Made by a program: the position numbers and the translations under genes. Below, piece after piece: positions 52,898-61,126 of a stretch of 64,000 nt of DNA. The stretch covers positions 124,001 to 188,000 of the forward strand of contig JAHDWJ010000009.1 of the NCBI GenBank assembly GCA_023384415.1, written 5' to 3'. Numbering within the stretch: position 1 is the first letter of the stretch; each line of letters starts with the position of its first letter. The notes under the pieces are model-generated. The model did no database searches. It worked only from the letters and a program-made list of their open reading frames with translations, and had not been told where the DNA came from. The DNA is from Anaerolineae bacterium (lineage in GTDB: Bacteria; Chloroflexota; Anaerolineae; Promineifilales; Promineifilaceae).

Positions 52898-54039
52898 GTT
52901 TTGGGGCCTCCTCCACCTACCTTTACTCTAGGATCTACTAGCGCATAAATGAAGTCGAGCAAGAAAACTGTAATAGCGAGCAAGTAGGCATAGATCACGG
53001 TACTACCAACAATAACAGGTGTATCAAACAAGCCAATAGCCCGGAACAATAACCGTCCCAGGCCGGGCCAGTTAAAAACGGTTTCCAAAATAATCGCTCC
53101 GGTCCAGAGGTTGATTAAGGTTAGGGCAAAGGTGGTGATGATGGTGGGTAAAGTGGGGCGCAAAATGTAACGCCGCTCGATCATGCGCGAGGTCAATCCT
53201 TTGGCTTTAGCCATCTCCACATAATCTTCACTAGAGTAAATCAGGAAAAAGGTACGCCAGGTGTAAATGGTGAGAAAGACTGTGCTGACAACAATGGCGG
53301 CAGTAGGGAGAATCATATGGCGCAGTAAGCTTGCGGCATAGAGTAGTTTAGATTCTGGGGGAGGGGCAGAAACCATGCCCCCAAAAGGGAGCCACCCTAA
53401 TAAAGCGGCGAAGATAAGGATGAGAAAAATACCATAAAACCAGCCCGGAGCAGCCGAGGTGGGGGCCATGGCCACAACGAAGCGATCAATCACGCTGCCA
53501 TAGTTGCGTGAAAGGATGAGCGCGGCAAAGATGCTCAGGAAAAAGAGAAAAATATTAGCTGTAGCAAATAGAACGAGAGTCGAAGGCAGCCGTTCCAGAA
53601 TAATAAGGCGGACGGTTCTGGAGCCACTGTCACTGGACATGCTTTCGGCAAAACCCAGGTTCATGGTGAGGGCGTTTTTAAGAAAACCGAAGCTGCGTAG
53701 AATAAAAGGTTGATCAAGCCCTATCCGTCGCTCTTCTTCCAAAGCCAGCGCCTCAATGGTTTGGCGGCGCATTTCAGGGGTTAACTGCCTGAATTCATCG
53801 CTTAAACCAACGGCAACGGCGAGCCCCTCACGGATTTGAGCTTTACGGATGTTATCAACGTGTCCACCCATGTTGGCAATAAGGATGGTCAGGTAGATAC
53901 CTACAACTACAGTGATAAAAAGGACTATGGTTCTTACCAGGGTGTATTTGAGAATCCGATTCAGAGCACCGGAAGACGCTTTTTTCTGCGCGGCCGCAGG
54001 CGAACTCTCTGGTTGGATAGGAACGGTCGTTTCAGCCAT
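52894..54039 (-). CDS. Oligopeptide-type ABC permease (OppB-like)
   Basis: A 381-residue inner-membrane permease. A 30-residue cytoplasmic N-terminus precedes TM1 (TIVLFITVVVGIYLTILIANMGG). An external stretch of about 100 residues containing EERRIGLDQPFILRSFGFLKNAL, the region conserved in OppB, follows; then five helices with the EAA loop DYVEMAKAKGLTSRMIERRYILRPTLPT. It contains the only GCGGCCGC octamer (53991, in its N-terminus) in 9.5 kb. It pairs with the OppC-like protein to form the pore. Confidence 0.93.
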   Translation of the reverse strand: MAETTVPIQPESSPAAAQKKASSGALNRILKYTLVRTIVLFITVVVGIYLTILIANMGGHVDNIRKAQIREGLAVAVGLSDEFRQLTPEMRRQTIEALALEEERRIGLDQPFILRSFGFLKNALTMNLGFAESMSSDSGSRTVRLIILERLPSTLVLFATANIFLFFLSIFAALILSRNYGSVIDRFVVAMAPTSAAPGWFYGIFLILIFAALLGWLPFGGMVSAPPPESKLLYAASLLRHMILPTAAIVVSTVFLTIYTWRTFFLIYSSEDYVEMAKAKGLTSRMIERRYILRPTLPTIITTFALTLINLWTGAIILETVFNWPGLGRLLFRAIGLFDTPVIVGSTVIYAYLLAITVFLLDFIYALVDPRVKVGGGGPKT

Positions 54040-54297
54040 GTCACACCACCTTTTTTGCTTGAAGTTGACAAAGATTCAAGTCCCTGGTTCCCGGTAGGGC
54101 AAATGCTTACCCCCTCTTTCCTGGTAAACAGCTTTGCCGATCATTCCGGGTTGGCTCATTGGGAAATGTTGACCCTATTATAATAGCTTAGTTGCCAATC
54201 AAACCAGTTGTTACAATTATTGGTTGTCAGCGTTGGGCACTAATAGCTGATATTGATGGGGGGAATAAGGAACTTGAGTTTCAGCCCTTAGGAAAGG

Positions 54298-54340
54298 AGA
54301 TTCCCTGTAAGCAAGACAGTGATTCGCTTACAGGGAATCT
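54298..54340. terminator. 15-bp hairpin in the transporter operon
   Basis: AGATTCCCTGTAAGC (54298-54312) pairs perfectly with GCTTACAGGGAATCT (54326-54340) around a 13-nt loop. The T-run (TTTTTCTTTTT) is on the plus strand, although both neighbouring genes are on the minus strand. On the minus-strand mRNA it would be a stable hairpin without a U-tract, more like a 3'-end protector or attenuator than a terminator. Confidence 0.65.
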
Positions 54341-54411
54341 TTTTTCTTTTTGATCCCATTCAATTTAACCAGAAAAACCGATTAAACTAAATAGTTGCAG
54401 ATAAGATGAAG

Positions 54412-54448
54412 AAATACCAGAGGAAGGGGTTCCCTTCCCCTGGTATTT
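54412..54448 (-). terminator. Hairpin just after the binding-protein stop codon
   Basis: AAATACCAG and CTGGTATTT enclose a further GGAAGG/CCTTCC stem with one mismatch. It starts 20 bp past the stop of the binding-protein gene. On the minus strand it is followed by TTTCTTC, a weak U-tract, so partial termination is likely; this would yield more binding protein than permease. Confidence 0.6.
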
Positions 54449-54468
54449 TTCAACTTAATAGTGACAGC

Positions 54469-57090
54469 TTAGGGAGCGGTCACGAATTGCAGGGAAGCGT
54501 TGCTGGGTAAGGCCACGCGCTTGGAGACAACGATAACTTCCAATCGGTTGGAACCGGCGACCAGTTTACCAGTGATCTCAGCATCGAGGTTGATTTCCCA
54601 GAGGCCATCGCTTACGGCATCGGCTGTACCCACATGGGCCAGTTCACCATTGGCATCAATGATGAGGTACTTCACTTCGGCAATGTCATCTACGGCGTAA
54701 TCTTCACCCTGGTAGGTGACGTATACTTCATAGGTGGCGGTACCGCCGATGGTGACACGGCCTTCACCGTCCAAATCTACTTCAGAAATAGCTGGGGCGG
54801 AGAAGCGATCCCACCTGGTAGCCAGGTCGGGGTAAGCAGTGTTACGCTGGAGGATAACGGTACCTTCAACGGGGAAAGCACGCTCCAGATAGAAGACGCC
54901 AGTGCCCAGCCAGAAATGCCCACGGCGGCGATACCATTCGGCAAGATTAGAATACCGCTCGGCCACTTCAGAATCACTGATGTATTCGCCCAGAGTAGCA
55001 GCGTAGGGGATATAACTTTCGGCCGCGGACGCATCCAACTGCTCTTTCAGGATAGTCAAAGTCGGGCCACTGATGTAGCTGATTTGCTCAACTTCATTGG
55101 TGTTAGCTTTACCGCTAGTGAAAGCAGCCAGCCCTTCCGCGTCCGCCCGCAGACCCAAAGCCAGGTTGTGCCAGGCCCCGGAACCGAAGCCGTATTGCGG
55201 CCACCAGGCATTGATATTCTGCTCAGCATCCAGTTGGTAATTGTTGGTATAGGTCTCAAGGATCAACGGATCAACAGAGAGAATACGGACACCCCGGAAA
55301 GCAGACATGAACGCATTGAAGCCAGCAACAACGCCGGAATCAAAGTTGGGGCTGTCTTCTTTGGCCCGGTCGAACTGCAAAATGATAGCCATCACCACGT
55401 CAGCGGCGGAGAAGGCGCTGCCATCATGCCATTTCACGGTGTCGTACAGATCAGCCGGATAGTACACAATGTTCTTGCTGTTGACGGTAACGGTTTGCGT
55501 GTAAGCCTCAGCCGCGGTGATAAACCGTTGCTCAGTGGCATCCCAATCTACCCAGGCATCGCCAGGGACAGCGATCTCGGAAGCGAATTCCAGGGAGACC
55601 CAATCAAGGGTTTTACCAACAGGCAGTCCTTCTTTTACAACGACTTCAGCCCGCTCAATGCGGTTGGGCCAGTTCAAGCCAGTGAAAGGATCGGGGTTGA
55701 CGGCGAATTCACCGGTACCACGATACAGCATGGCATCGTAAATCCAGTTGCTACCACCCAGAGGGTTCCAGGGGTTGGTCAGAATGCTGGGCATGGCGAT
55801 GGTGACGGAGCCACCAATTTCGCCAACCTGGCGCAGCGTGTAGGGCCACAGGGTAGAACCGGCAACACTACCGTACAGATCAGCCGCTACCGAGATGTCG
55901 GCACGGCGGGGGGTAATACTGGCGCGGTCAATCAACCAGATGCGCATAGAGTCTTGCATAGCCAACTCGGCAGCGCGGGCGATCAGTTCACGGCGTTCTT
56001 CCAGGGTGGTGAAATCATTGTTGTCCAGGCGGGTAGCCAGGTCATAGAATTCGGGATCATTCTCATAAGCCTGCCACAGGGGGCTGGCCAGACCTTGGTC
56101 GGTATAGAAGAAAGCGAAGTTACCGCCCAAATCACGCGGCACAGCTGTAGTGATCCAACCACCGGTGTAGATGTGGAACAAACCAGCAGCGGGGTCGCCA
56201 TTGATCCAGATGGGGGAAGCTTCAGCAGCCGTCTTGTAATCACGTACGACGGTGAAGCCGATATCTTCTAACTGGTTACCCAGATAATCACCGATGTCAC
56301 GGCGCTCATCTTCGGTGCGGATCAACAAAGTGATCACAACTGGAGCCCCATTGTATTGCCATTTGCCATCAGACCCGAGTGTCGCACCCAGAGCTTCCAT
56401 TTCGGCAGAGATAACTTCTTGAGCCAACTCTTTGTTATAGCCATATTTCAGTTCAAGGGCACGGGCGATATCAGCAATAGAGGCATAGTCGTTAGAAGCG
56501 CCATTGAACGGGAGCCAACGGGGGACAGCCATACCGCCGTGAATTTCTTCGGCGATATATTGGCGATCAACCAGCCAGTTCATGGCTTCGCGGACAGCCG
56601 GGACAGCAAACGGGTTCAGGTTGCCATCGGGGAATTCAGGGCCGACAGGGTTGAAGGAAAGTTCGGAGTAAGAACCGAAGGATCGCTCCAAAGCCAGTTC
56701 GCTGGAGGCCAGAACGTTGTCACGCACGGCAGGGTTGGTTACCTGGAAGGCGTAAATGTCAATGTCACCAACAGCCAGGCGATTGACGGCCGCGTCAGCA
56801 GAGGCTTCCTCAATAACGACGACGGTGTCTACCCAGGCCCCAGTGCGGGTAACGGGTTCAGGAGTTGCTTCTACCACAATCACTTCTGGGGTGCTTGCGA
56901 TTTCAACAACTCGGGTTACGACAACTTCTTCAACGACTGTTTCGCCACCCACTTCGACAACACGGGTTTGCACTTCGGTTACGATTTGGGTCTCAACCGT
57001 AGTGACTACTGTTGGCTCACCGGCGCAAGCCGCCAATACGGCGACGAGTAGAGCCATGATAGCCATTATAGTTAATGATTTTTTCAACAT
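54469..57090 (-). CDS. ABC transporter substrate-binding lipoprotein, family-5-like, apparently permuted
   Basis: An 873-residue lipoprotein (lipobox Cys22 in AVLAAC; usual family length 500-600). A Val/Thr/Glu-rich stalk covers residues 25-80. The usual order of family-5 binding-protein segments is changed. Segments normally found in the second half come first: NRLAVGDIDIYAF (about 103), FAVPAVREAMNWLVDRQYI (about 155), and the lobe that ends near 415. Segments normally in the first half follow: VTIAMPSILTNPWNP (about 420), VKWHDGSAFSAADVV (about 550) and LGTGVFYLERAFP (about 735). An Ig-like domain (785-873) ends it. Ligand unknown, probably peptide or oligosaccharide. It has no GCGGCCGC site. 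Its leader has AGGAG before ATG 57090. Confidence 0.85.
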   Translation of the reverse strand: MLKKSLTIMAIMALLVAVLAACAGEPTVVTTVETQIVTEVQTRVVEVGGETVVEEVVVTRVVEIASTPEVIVVEATPEPVTRTGAWVDTVVVIEEASADAAVNRLAVGDIDIYAFQVTNPAVRDNVLASSELALERSFGSYSELSFNPVGPEFPDGNLNPFAVPAVREAMNWLVDRQYIAEEIHGGMAVPRWLPFNGASNDYASIADIARALELKYGYNKELAQEVISAEMEALGATLGSDGKWQYNGAPVVITLLIRTEDERRDIGDYLGNQLEDIGFTVVRDYKTAAEASPIWINGDPAAGLFHIYTGGWITTAVPRDLGGNFAFFYTDQGLASPLWQAYENDPEFYDLATRLDNNDFTTLEERRELIARAAELAMQDSMRIWLIDRASITPRRADISVAADLYGSVAGSTLWPYTLRQVGEIGGSVTIAMPSILTNPWNPLGGSNWIYDAMLYRGTGEFAVNPDPFTGLNWPNRIERAEVVVKEGLPVGKTLDWVSLEFASEIAVPGDAWVDWDATEQRFITAAEAYTQTVTVNSKNIVYYPADLYDTVKWHDGSAFSAADVVMAIILQFDRAKEDSPNFDSGVVAGFNAFMSAFRGVRILSVDPLILETYTNNYQLDAEQNINAWWPQYGFGSGAWHNLALGLRADAEGLAAFTSGKANTNEVEQISYISGPTLTILKEQLDASAAESYIPYAATLGEYISDSEVAERYSNLAEWYRRRGHFWLGTGVFYLERAFPVEGTVILQRNTAYPDLATRWDRFSAPAISEVDLDGEGRVTIGGTATYEVYVTYQGEDYAVDDIAEVKYLIIDANGELAHVGTADAVSDGLWEINLDAEITGKLVAGSNRLEVIVVSKRVALPSNASLQFVTAP

Positions 57091-57499
57091 GTTTGATCTT
57101 CTCCTACTTGGAATGGATTAAGTTTCATTTTTAAGATTATGGTTAGGGAATTGTTTATCAGTTTGCCTGATTGGGGTTGACCACCTCCTTTGCCGAAAAG
57201 GACGGATGACGGAGAACAGAGGTATAGAAGTTGACTGCCTGGGTTTCTGTCACCGGTCTTACGTCGTTTTCATTTATGTTGTTGGGCTGGGCCCATGTTC
57301 TCTTATTTAGGTGTAACAATCATTTTGTTGCCTGGGGTGGTGCGAATATATTTAGCCGATCTTTTTCAGGCTATTCAAGCAACAAGGGGGAGTTTAGCAC
57401 AACGTTTCCAAGTTGACCACATTTTGTTGGCAATATTTCACCAAGTTTACTCCATTTGGTCAGAAAAGAGGATGAAAATCACGAATTATGAAAGATGAA
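57091..57499. other. Intergenic region, heptad words near 57483, no gene
   Basis: The 409 bp upstream of the binding-protein gene are A+T-rich and should contain its promoter, but no convincing -35/-10 pair was singled out. GAATTAT, GAAAGAT, GAATTAA, GAATTAT, GAGGGAT heptads run from 57483 to about 57520 and reach into the 3' end of the GH13 gene, one of the few blocks found at a gene end rather than a start. Confidence 0.45.
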
Positions 57500-59206
57500 T
57501 TAAGAATTATGAGGGATGAATATCAGGTCGCCGGTGCAGGGAGGCAGGGTTAAAGGGGTTGGGAGGGTGGTTTGGGGCAGGGTGACCTCAACTGTTTGTT
57601 CATGTTGGCTCAGGTTGAGGATAACCAGGGCGGTTTCGTTGGGGCTGGCAAGGGCATAGACCCAGGTATCTTCGGTGAGGTGTAGGGTGTGTCGTTTTTG
57701 CTGCCAGAGGGCGGGATGGGCCAGGCGAAGATGGATGAGCCAGTGGTAATAGGCTAAAAGTTCGTTGTCTATCAGGGTGTTCCAGGGCATGGGTTGGCGG
57801 CATTCGGCCATGCCTTCGCTGTGGGGAGTGTGAATGGGATGGGTTTGGCTGAGGCCGAGTTCGGTGCCGTAGTAGAGGATGGGGGGAGCAGGCAAGGTGA
57901 ACTGGCAGAGGGCAGCCAGTTTTAAGTTGCGGATATCGCCACCAGCTAGAAAAAGGAAACGATCCATGTCATGGTTATCAAGGAAACTGGGGCGGCTGAA
58001 ATAAGGGGGGAAGTAGGCCTCGTGGGTGGTGAGAAACGCTTCTAATTGGACCAGGGTGCGGGTGTGGAGGGCGAAAACGGAGCGGAGCATTTGGGCCAGC
58101 AGGAAGTCGAGGCAGCCGTGGAAGCGGCCGCAATACTCCAACTGTACATCTGGTGGTTCTACGACTTCCCCAAAGAGCCACACATCCGGTTTGACCTGGG
58201 ACGCGGCCGCGCGCAGGTCCGTCCAAAACTCCAGGGGTGGCCCCAGGGCATAATCCAGCCGCAGCCCATCAAATCCCATTTGCAGCCAGTAACGCACACT
58301 TTCCAGCAAATGGGCACGGGCCTGAGGATGGCGGGTATTGATCTGGGGTAAATCCTGCACCCCAAAAAAGGTCTCATACTCGTCAGGCCATTGTTTCCAG
58401 GTGTACCAGTCGTGATAAATGCTGTGTGGATCGGCCTGAGCTGCCTGGAAAGTAGGGTGCTGGCGGCCCCAATGATTGGCGACAAAATCAAGAATGAGGC
58501 GAATTCCCCGCTTATGGCTTGCCTGAATCAGCTCTTGGATATCGGCCAATGTGCCCAGGCGGGGATTGACGGTGAAATAATCAGTGGCGTGGTAGCCATG
58601 ATGGGTGTCATCAGGGAAGAATGGGTTTAGCCAGAGGGTATTGCAGCCCAGGTCGGCGAGGTAATCTAACTGCTCGATGATGCCGCGCAGGGTGCCGCCG
58701 TAAATGTCGTTGAGGGAGGTGACGGGGGGCCAGTCGCGGCCGCGTCCGGGGCTGAACCGGTCGGGAAATATCTGATAAATGATGGCTGTTTGCGCCCAGG
58801 CCGGGGGGGTGGGGTCACTCACCCGGTAAGCAAACGGATCGCCATTATCTGCCGGGATGGGATCGCCATTGACTGGGTACGCGGTAATGGTGTACCGAAC
58901 AACGGTGCCATCTGGGTAGGCGGGCAGCTCCCCTTCCCAGGTCTGGCTGTAGCTCCAGTTGAGCAAATCCCAACCAGTAGCTACACTGGTCAGATCAAAG
59001 GAAAATGACTCTGGAGTAGTTACGTAGCAGGTGACGCGGTTTAAGCGGACAGGGAGCTGGGTAGTCACAGTGAGGATGGGGTGATCGGTGGCGCGAGGGG
59101 GATGCGGCCGCAGCCGGTTTTGGTGCCACACCCCTTTTTGTTGATTTTGCAGCCGCTCTACCCGCTGGGGCAGGGTGGCTAAAGAGCCAAAGACGAATTC
59201 TTCCAT
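57500..59206 (-). CDS. GH13 alpha-amylase-family enzyme (neopullulanase/cyclomaltodextrinase-like), cytoplasmic
   Basis: 568 residues without a signal peptide. An N-terminal beta-sandwich (1-125) precedes the barrel: IIYQIFPDRFSPG, LDFVANHWG (region I), GFDGLRLDYALG with the Asp nucleophile, WLFGEVVEP with the Glu acid/base and FLDNHDMDRF with the third Asp. The N-domain and sequence style fit the neopullulanase/maltogenic amylase group, which hydrolyses cyclodextrins and maltodextrins inside the cell after import. It shares strand and locality with the lipoprotein amylase and malFG permeases. Its last codons overlap a heptad repeat. Confidence 0.9.
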   Translation of the reverse strand: MEEFVFGSLATLPQRVERLQNQQKGVWHQNRLRPHPPRATDHPILTVTTQLPVRLNRVTCYVTTPESFSFDLTSVATGWDLLNWSYSQTWEGELPAYPDGTVVRYTITAYPVNGDPIPADNGDPFAYRVSDPTPPAWAQTAIIYQIFPDRFSPGRGRDWPPVTSLNDIYGGTLRGIIEQLDYLADLGCNTLWLNPFFPDDTHHGYHATDYFTVNPRLGTLADIQELIQASHKRGIRLILDFVANHWGRQHPTFQAAQADPHSIYHDWYTWKQWPDEYETFFGVQDLPQINTRHPQARAHLLESVRYWLQMGFDGLRLDYALGPPLEFWTDLRAAASQVKPDVWLFGEVVEPPDVQLEYCGRFHGCLDFLLAQMLRSVFALHTRTLVQLEAFLTTHEAYFPPYFSRPSFLDNHDMDRFLFLAGGDIRNLKLAALCQFTLPAPPILYYGTELGLSQTHPIHTPHSEGMAECRQPMPWNTLIDNELLAYYHWLIHLRLAHPALWQQKRHTLHLTEDTWVYALASPNETALVILNLSQHEQTVEVTLPQTTLPTPLTLPPCTGDLIFIPHNS

Positions 59207-59238
59207 AACGGTTTGTATTCGTAACGGTTAAGACACAC

Positions 59239-59317
59239 AAGAGTTTCACCGCTAAGATGCCAAGAGCGCTAAGAACTTTTTAAGAGGCTTCGTGCCCTTC
59301 GCACCTTTACGGTAAGG
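59239..59317 (-). repeat. Dispersed ACCGCAAAG repeat, minus-strand copy
   Basis: On the minus strand it reads TTACCGTAAAGGTGCGAAG, AAGCCTCTTAAAAAG, TTCTTAGCGCTCTTGG and TAGCGGTGAA, about 80 % identical to 9473-9547. It lies in the leader of the GH13 gene ending at 57500. Confidence 0.7.
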
Positions 59318-59425
59318 TAACTATTAAGCCTGCCGAAGGCTTTCTCCACTGGTGATCATTGGCAACGAAATCTTCGGAAGATTGCATCGCCAGAGAGGGT
59401 TACTGGTTCCGCGGTAAGTTATCTT

Positions 59426-61057
59426 TTATTTCAGCCGAATGATGAAACTGCTGTGCGGGGGTAGTTCGGGGATGGGGGTGTACGCATTAAAGCCGCCGGT
59501 ATTGTTCAGTTGGGGCGCGGCCGCGTTCCCTTCGCCCAATAACATCACCAGTGTTATCTCCCCAGACAGGGGGCCATCGCTCAGGGTGAGCGTGTAATCA
59601 TTGGTGGCGATATGGCTCAAATTGAGCAGCACCAAAATCACCTCATCATCGGTATGACGCAGGTAGGCATACAGCCGGGCATTGCTGCTCTCTACCAGCA
59701 GCCACTCCCCAACCCGCAGGGCTTCATGGGCATTACGCAGATGAACCAGGGTACGGTAATGGCTCAAAAGGGAATCAGGATCAGCCGATTGGCGGGCAAT
59801 GTTGCGTTGGGAAAAATCAGTCGTTGGGGCACGCCAGGGGGTCCCGGTCGTAAAGCCAACTCCAGGAGCCTGGCTCGTCCAATGGAGCGGCCGGCGAATA
59901 TCCTCATCGGGTTTGCTGCCGGTCAGACCAATCTCTTCCCCATAATAAATGAACGGGACGCCTGGCGAACTGAGCAACCAACTGGCGGCCACTCTGGCCC
60001 GCCCTTCATCTCCATTAAAATGGGACATAACCCGATTCTGATCATGGTTGGTCAAAAAAGTGGCATATTGCCCAGGGGGGAAGGCGTTGATAATCGCCTG
60101 CTGCTCCCGCATCACCATCCGGTTGACCCCAATGGAGACGCTGTTAAGGGCCGCTTCCGCCAGATCAAATTGAAAAGCGATGTCTACCTCGCTGCCGGTA
60201 TAACGCAGCACTTGTTGGGTACTCGTCCACGCCTCGCCAACGGTAAAGGCATTGGGATTCACTTCCTTATAATAGGTATAGAACTTCTGCATAAATGCGT
60301 GGGTGGCGCGGCTGTTTTCCTGGATGGAGCCATCTTCAATAAGATGTTTGATGGCATCCAGGCGGAACCCATCCACCCCCATCTCTTCTAACCAGAAGCG
60401 GGTCACGTCGAACATGGCCTCAACGACGGCTGGGTTTTCAAAATTGAGGTCCGGCATCCCATCCCAAAAGACGCCATAGTAGAAGCTGCTGCCCCGCCGA
60501 TGCCAAACTGGCTGACCCCAGGGGCCCCGGTAGGTGGGCAAATCATCCCGCCAGAGATACCAGTCGCGGTATTCGCTATCTGGTGAGGTAGAGGCCTGGA
60601 ACCAGGGGTGTTGGGTACTGGTATGGTTCAGGACGAGGTCCACGATGACGCGAATGCCTCGCTTGTGGGCCTCTTCCATGAGCCGCTTAAAATCGTCGTT
60701 GGTGCCATAATCGGGGTCAATCTGGTAATAATCCACCACATCGTAGCCATGATAGCTGGGGGAGACGGTGATAGGCATGAGCCAGATGCCGGTGATGCCC
60801 AGGTCGTCGGTGGTGGTGGGGTCGCCATCGTTGAGGTAATCTAATTTTTCGATGAGGCCGTTGAGGTCACCAATGCCATCGCCATCACTGTCATAGAAGC
60901 TGCGGACAAAGATTTCATAAAAAGTAATGTCGTTCCACCAGGGGTAATCGTGGGTGGTGGTGTAGAGGGGGTTGGGGGTTGGTGTTGGCTCAGGGCTGGC
61001 CGTTTGACAGCTGATGAGGATGATAGTGCAGAGAAGAAGGGTGAGGAGTCGGTTCAT
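59426..61057 (-). CDS. Secreted GH13 alpha-amylase/alpha-glucosidase lipoprotein
   Basis: A 543-residue lipoprotein (MNRLLTLLLCTIILISC, Cys17) with a Pro/Thr linker and then a GH13 barrel. It carries ITFYEIFVRSFYDSDGDGIGDLNGLIEKLDYL, VIVDLVLNHTS, DGFRLDAIKHLIED (Asp nucleophile), FTVGEAWTS (Glu) and FLTNHDQNRVMS (Asp). The sequence is of the oligo-1,6-glucosidase/alpha-amylase type found in surface starch systems. It would cut alpha-glucans outside the membrane into maltodextrins for the MalFG importer encoded next to it. The C-terminal beta-domain ends at the stop. Confidence 0.92.
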   Translation of the reverse strand: MNRLLTLLLCTIILISCQTASPEPTPTPNPLYTTTHDYPWWNDITFYEIFVRSFYDSDGDGIGDLNGLIEKLDYLNDGDPTTTDDLGITGIWLMPITVSPSYHGYDVVDYYQIDPDYGTNDDFKRLMEEAHKRGIRVIVDLVLNHTSTQHPWFQASTSPDSEYRDWYLWRDDLPTYRGPWGQPVWHRRGSSFYYGVFWDGMPDLNFENPAVVEAMFDVTRFWLEEMGVDGFRLDAIKHLIEDGSIQENSRATHAFMQKFYTYYKEVNPNAFTVGEAWTSTQQVLRYTGSEVDIAFQFDLAEAALNSVSIGVNRMVMREQQAIINAFPPGQYATFLTNHDQNRVMSHFNGDEGRARVAASWLLSSPGVPFIYYGEEIGLTGSKPDEDIRRPLHWTSQAPGVGFTTGTPWRAPTTDFSQRNIARQSADPDSLLSHYRTLVHLRNAHEALRVGEWLLVESSNARLYAYLRHTDDEVILVLLNLSHIATNDYTLTLSDGPLSGEITLVMLLGEGNAAAPQLNNTGGFNAYTPIPELPPHSSFIIRLK

Positions 61058-61126
61058 GGGAAAACAGGTTGCAGAGTGGCAGAGTGGTAGGTAACGATTT
61101 TACTTTGCCACCTTGCCACCTTGCTC

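Larger units (their letters stand above)
54040..54468. other. Intercistronic region between binding-protein and permease genes
   Basis: 429 bp with no gene. Two strong hairpins lie just past the binding-protein stop (54412-54448 and 54298-54340, listed separately), and the remaining stretch near 54040-54180 would be the permease leader. Separate control of the permease half is plausible. Confidence 0.6.

Noticed and set aside
54634..56271. A 545-codon open frame on the plus strand inside the binding-protein gene
   Set aside because: The opposite strand encodes a clear lipoprotein with family motifs; the antisense frame has no start signal, no recognisable domain and arises from the codon bias of the real gene.
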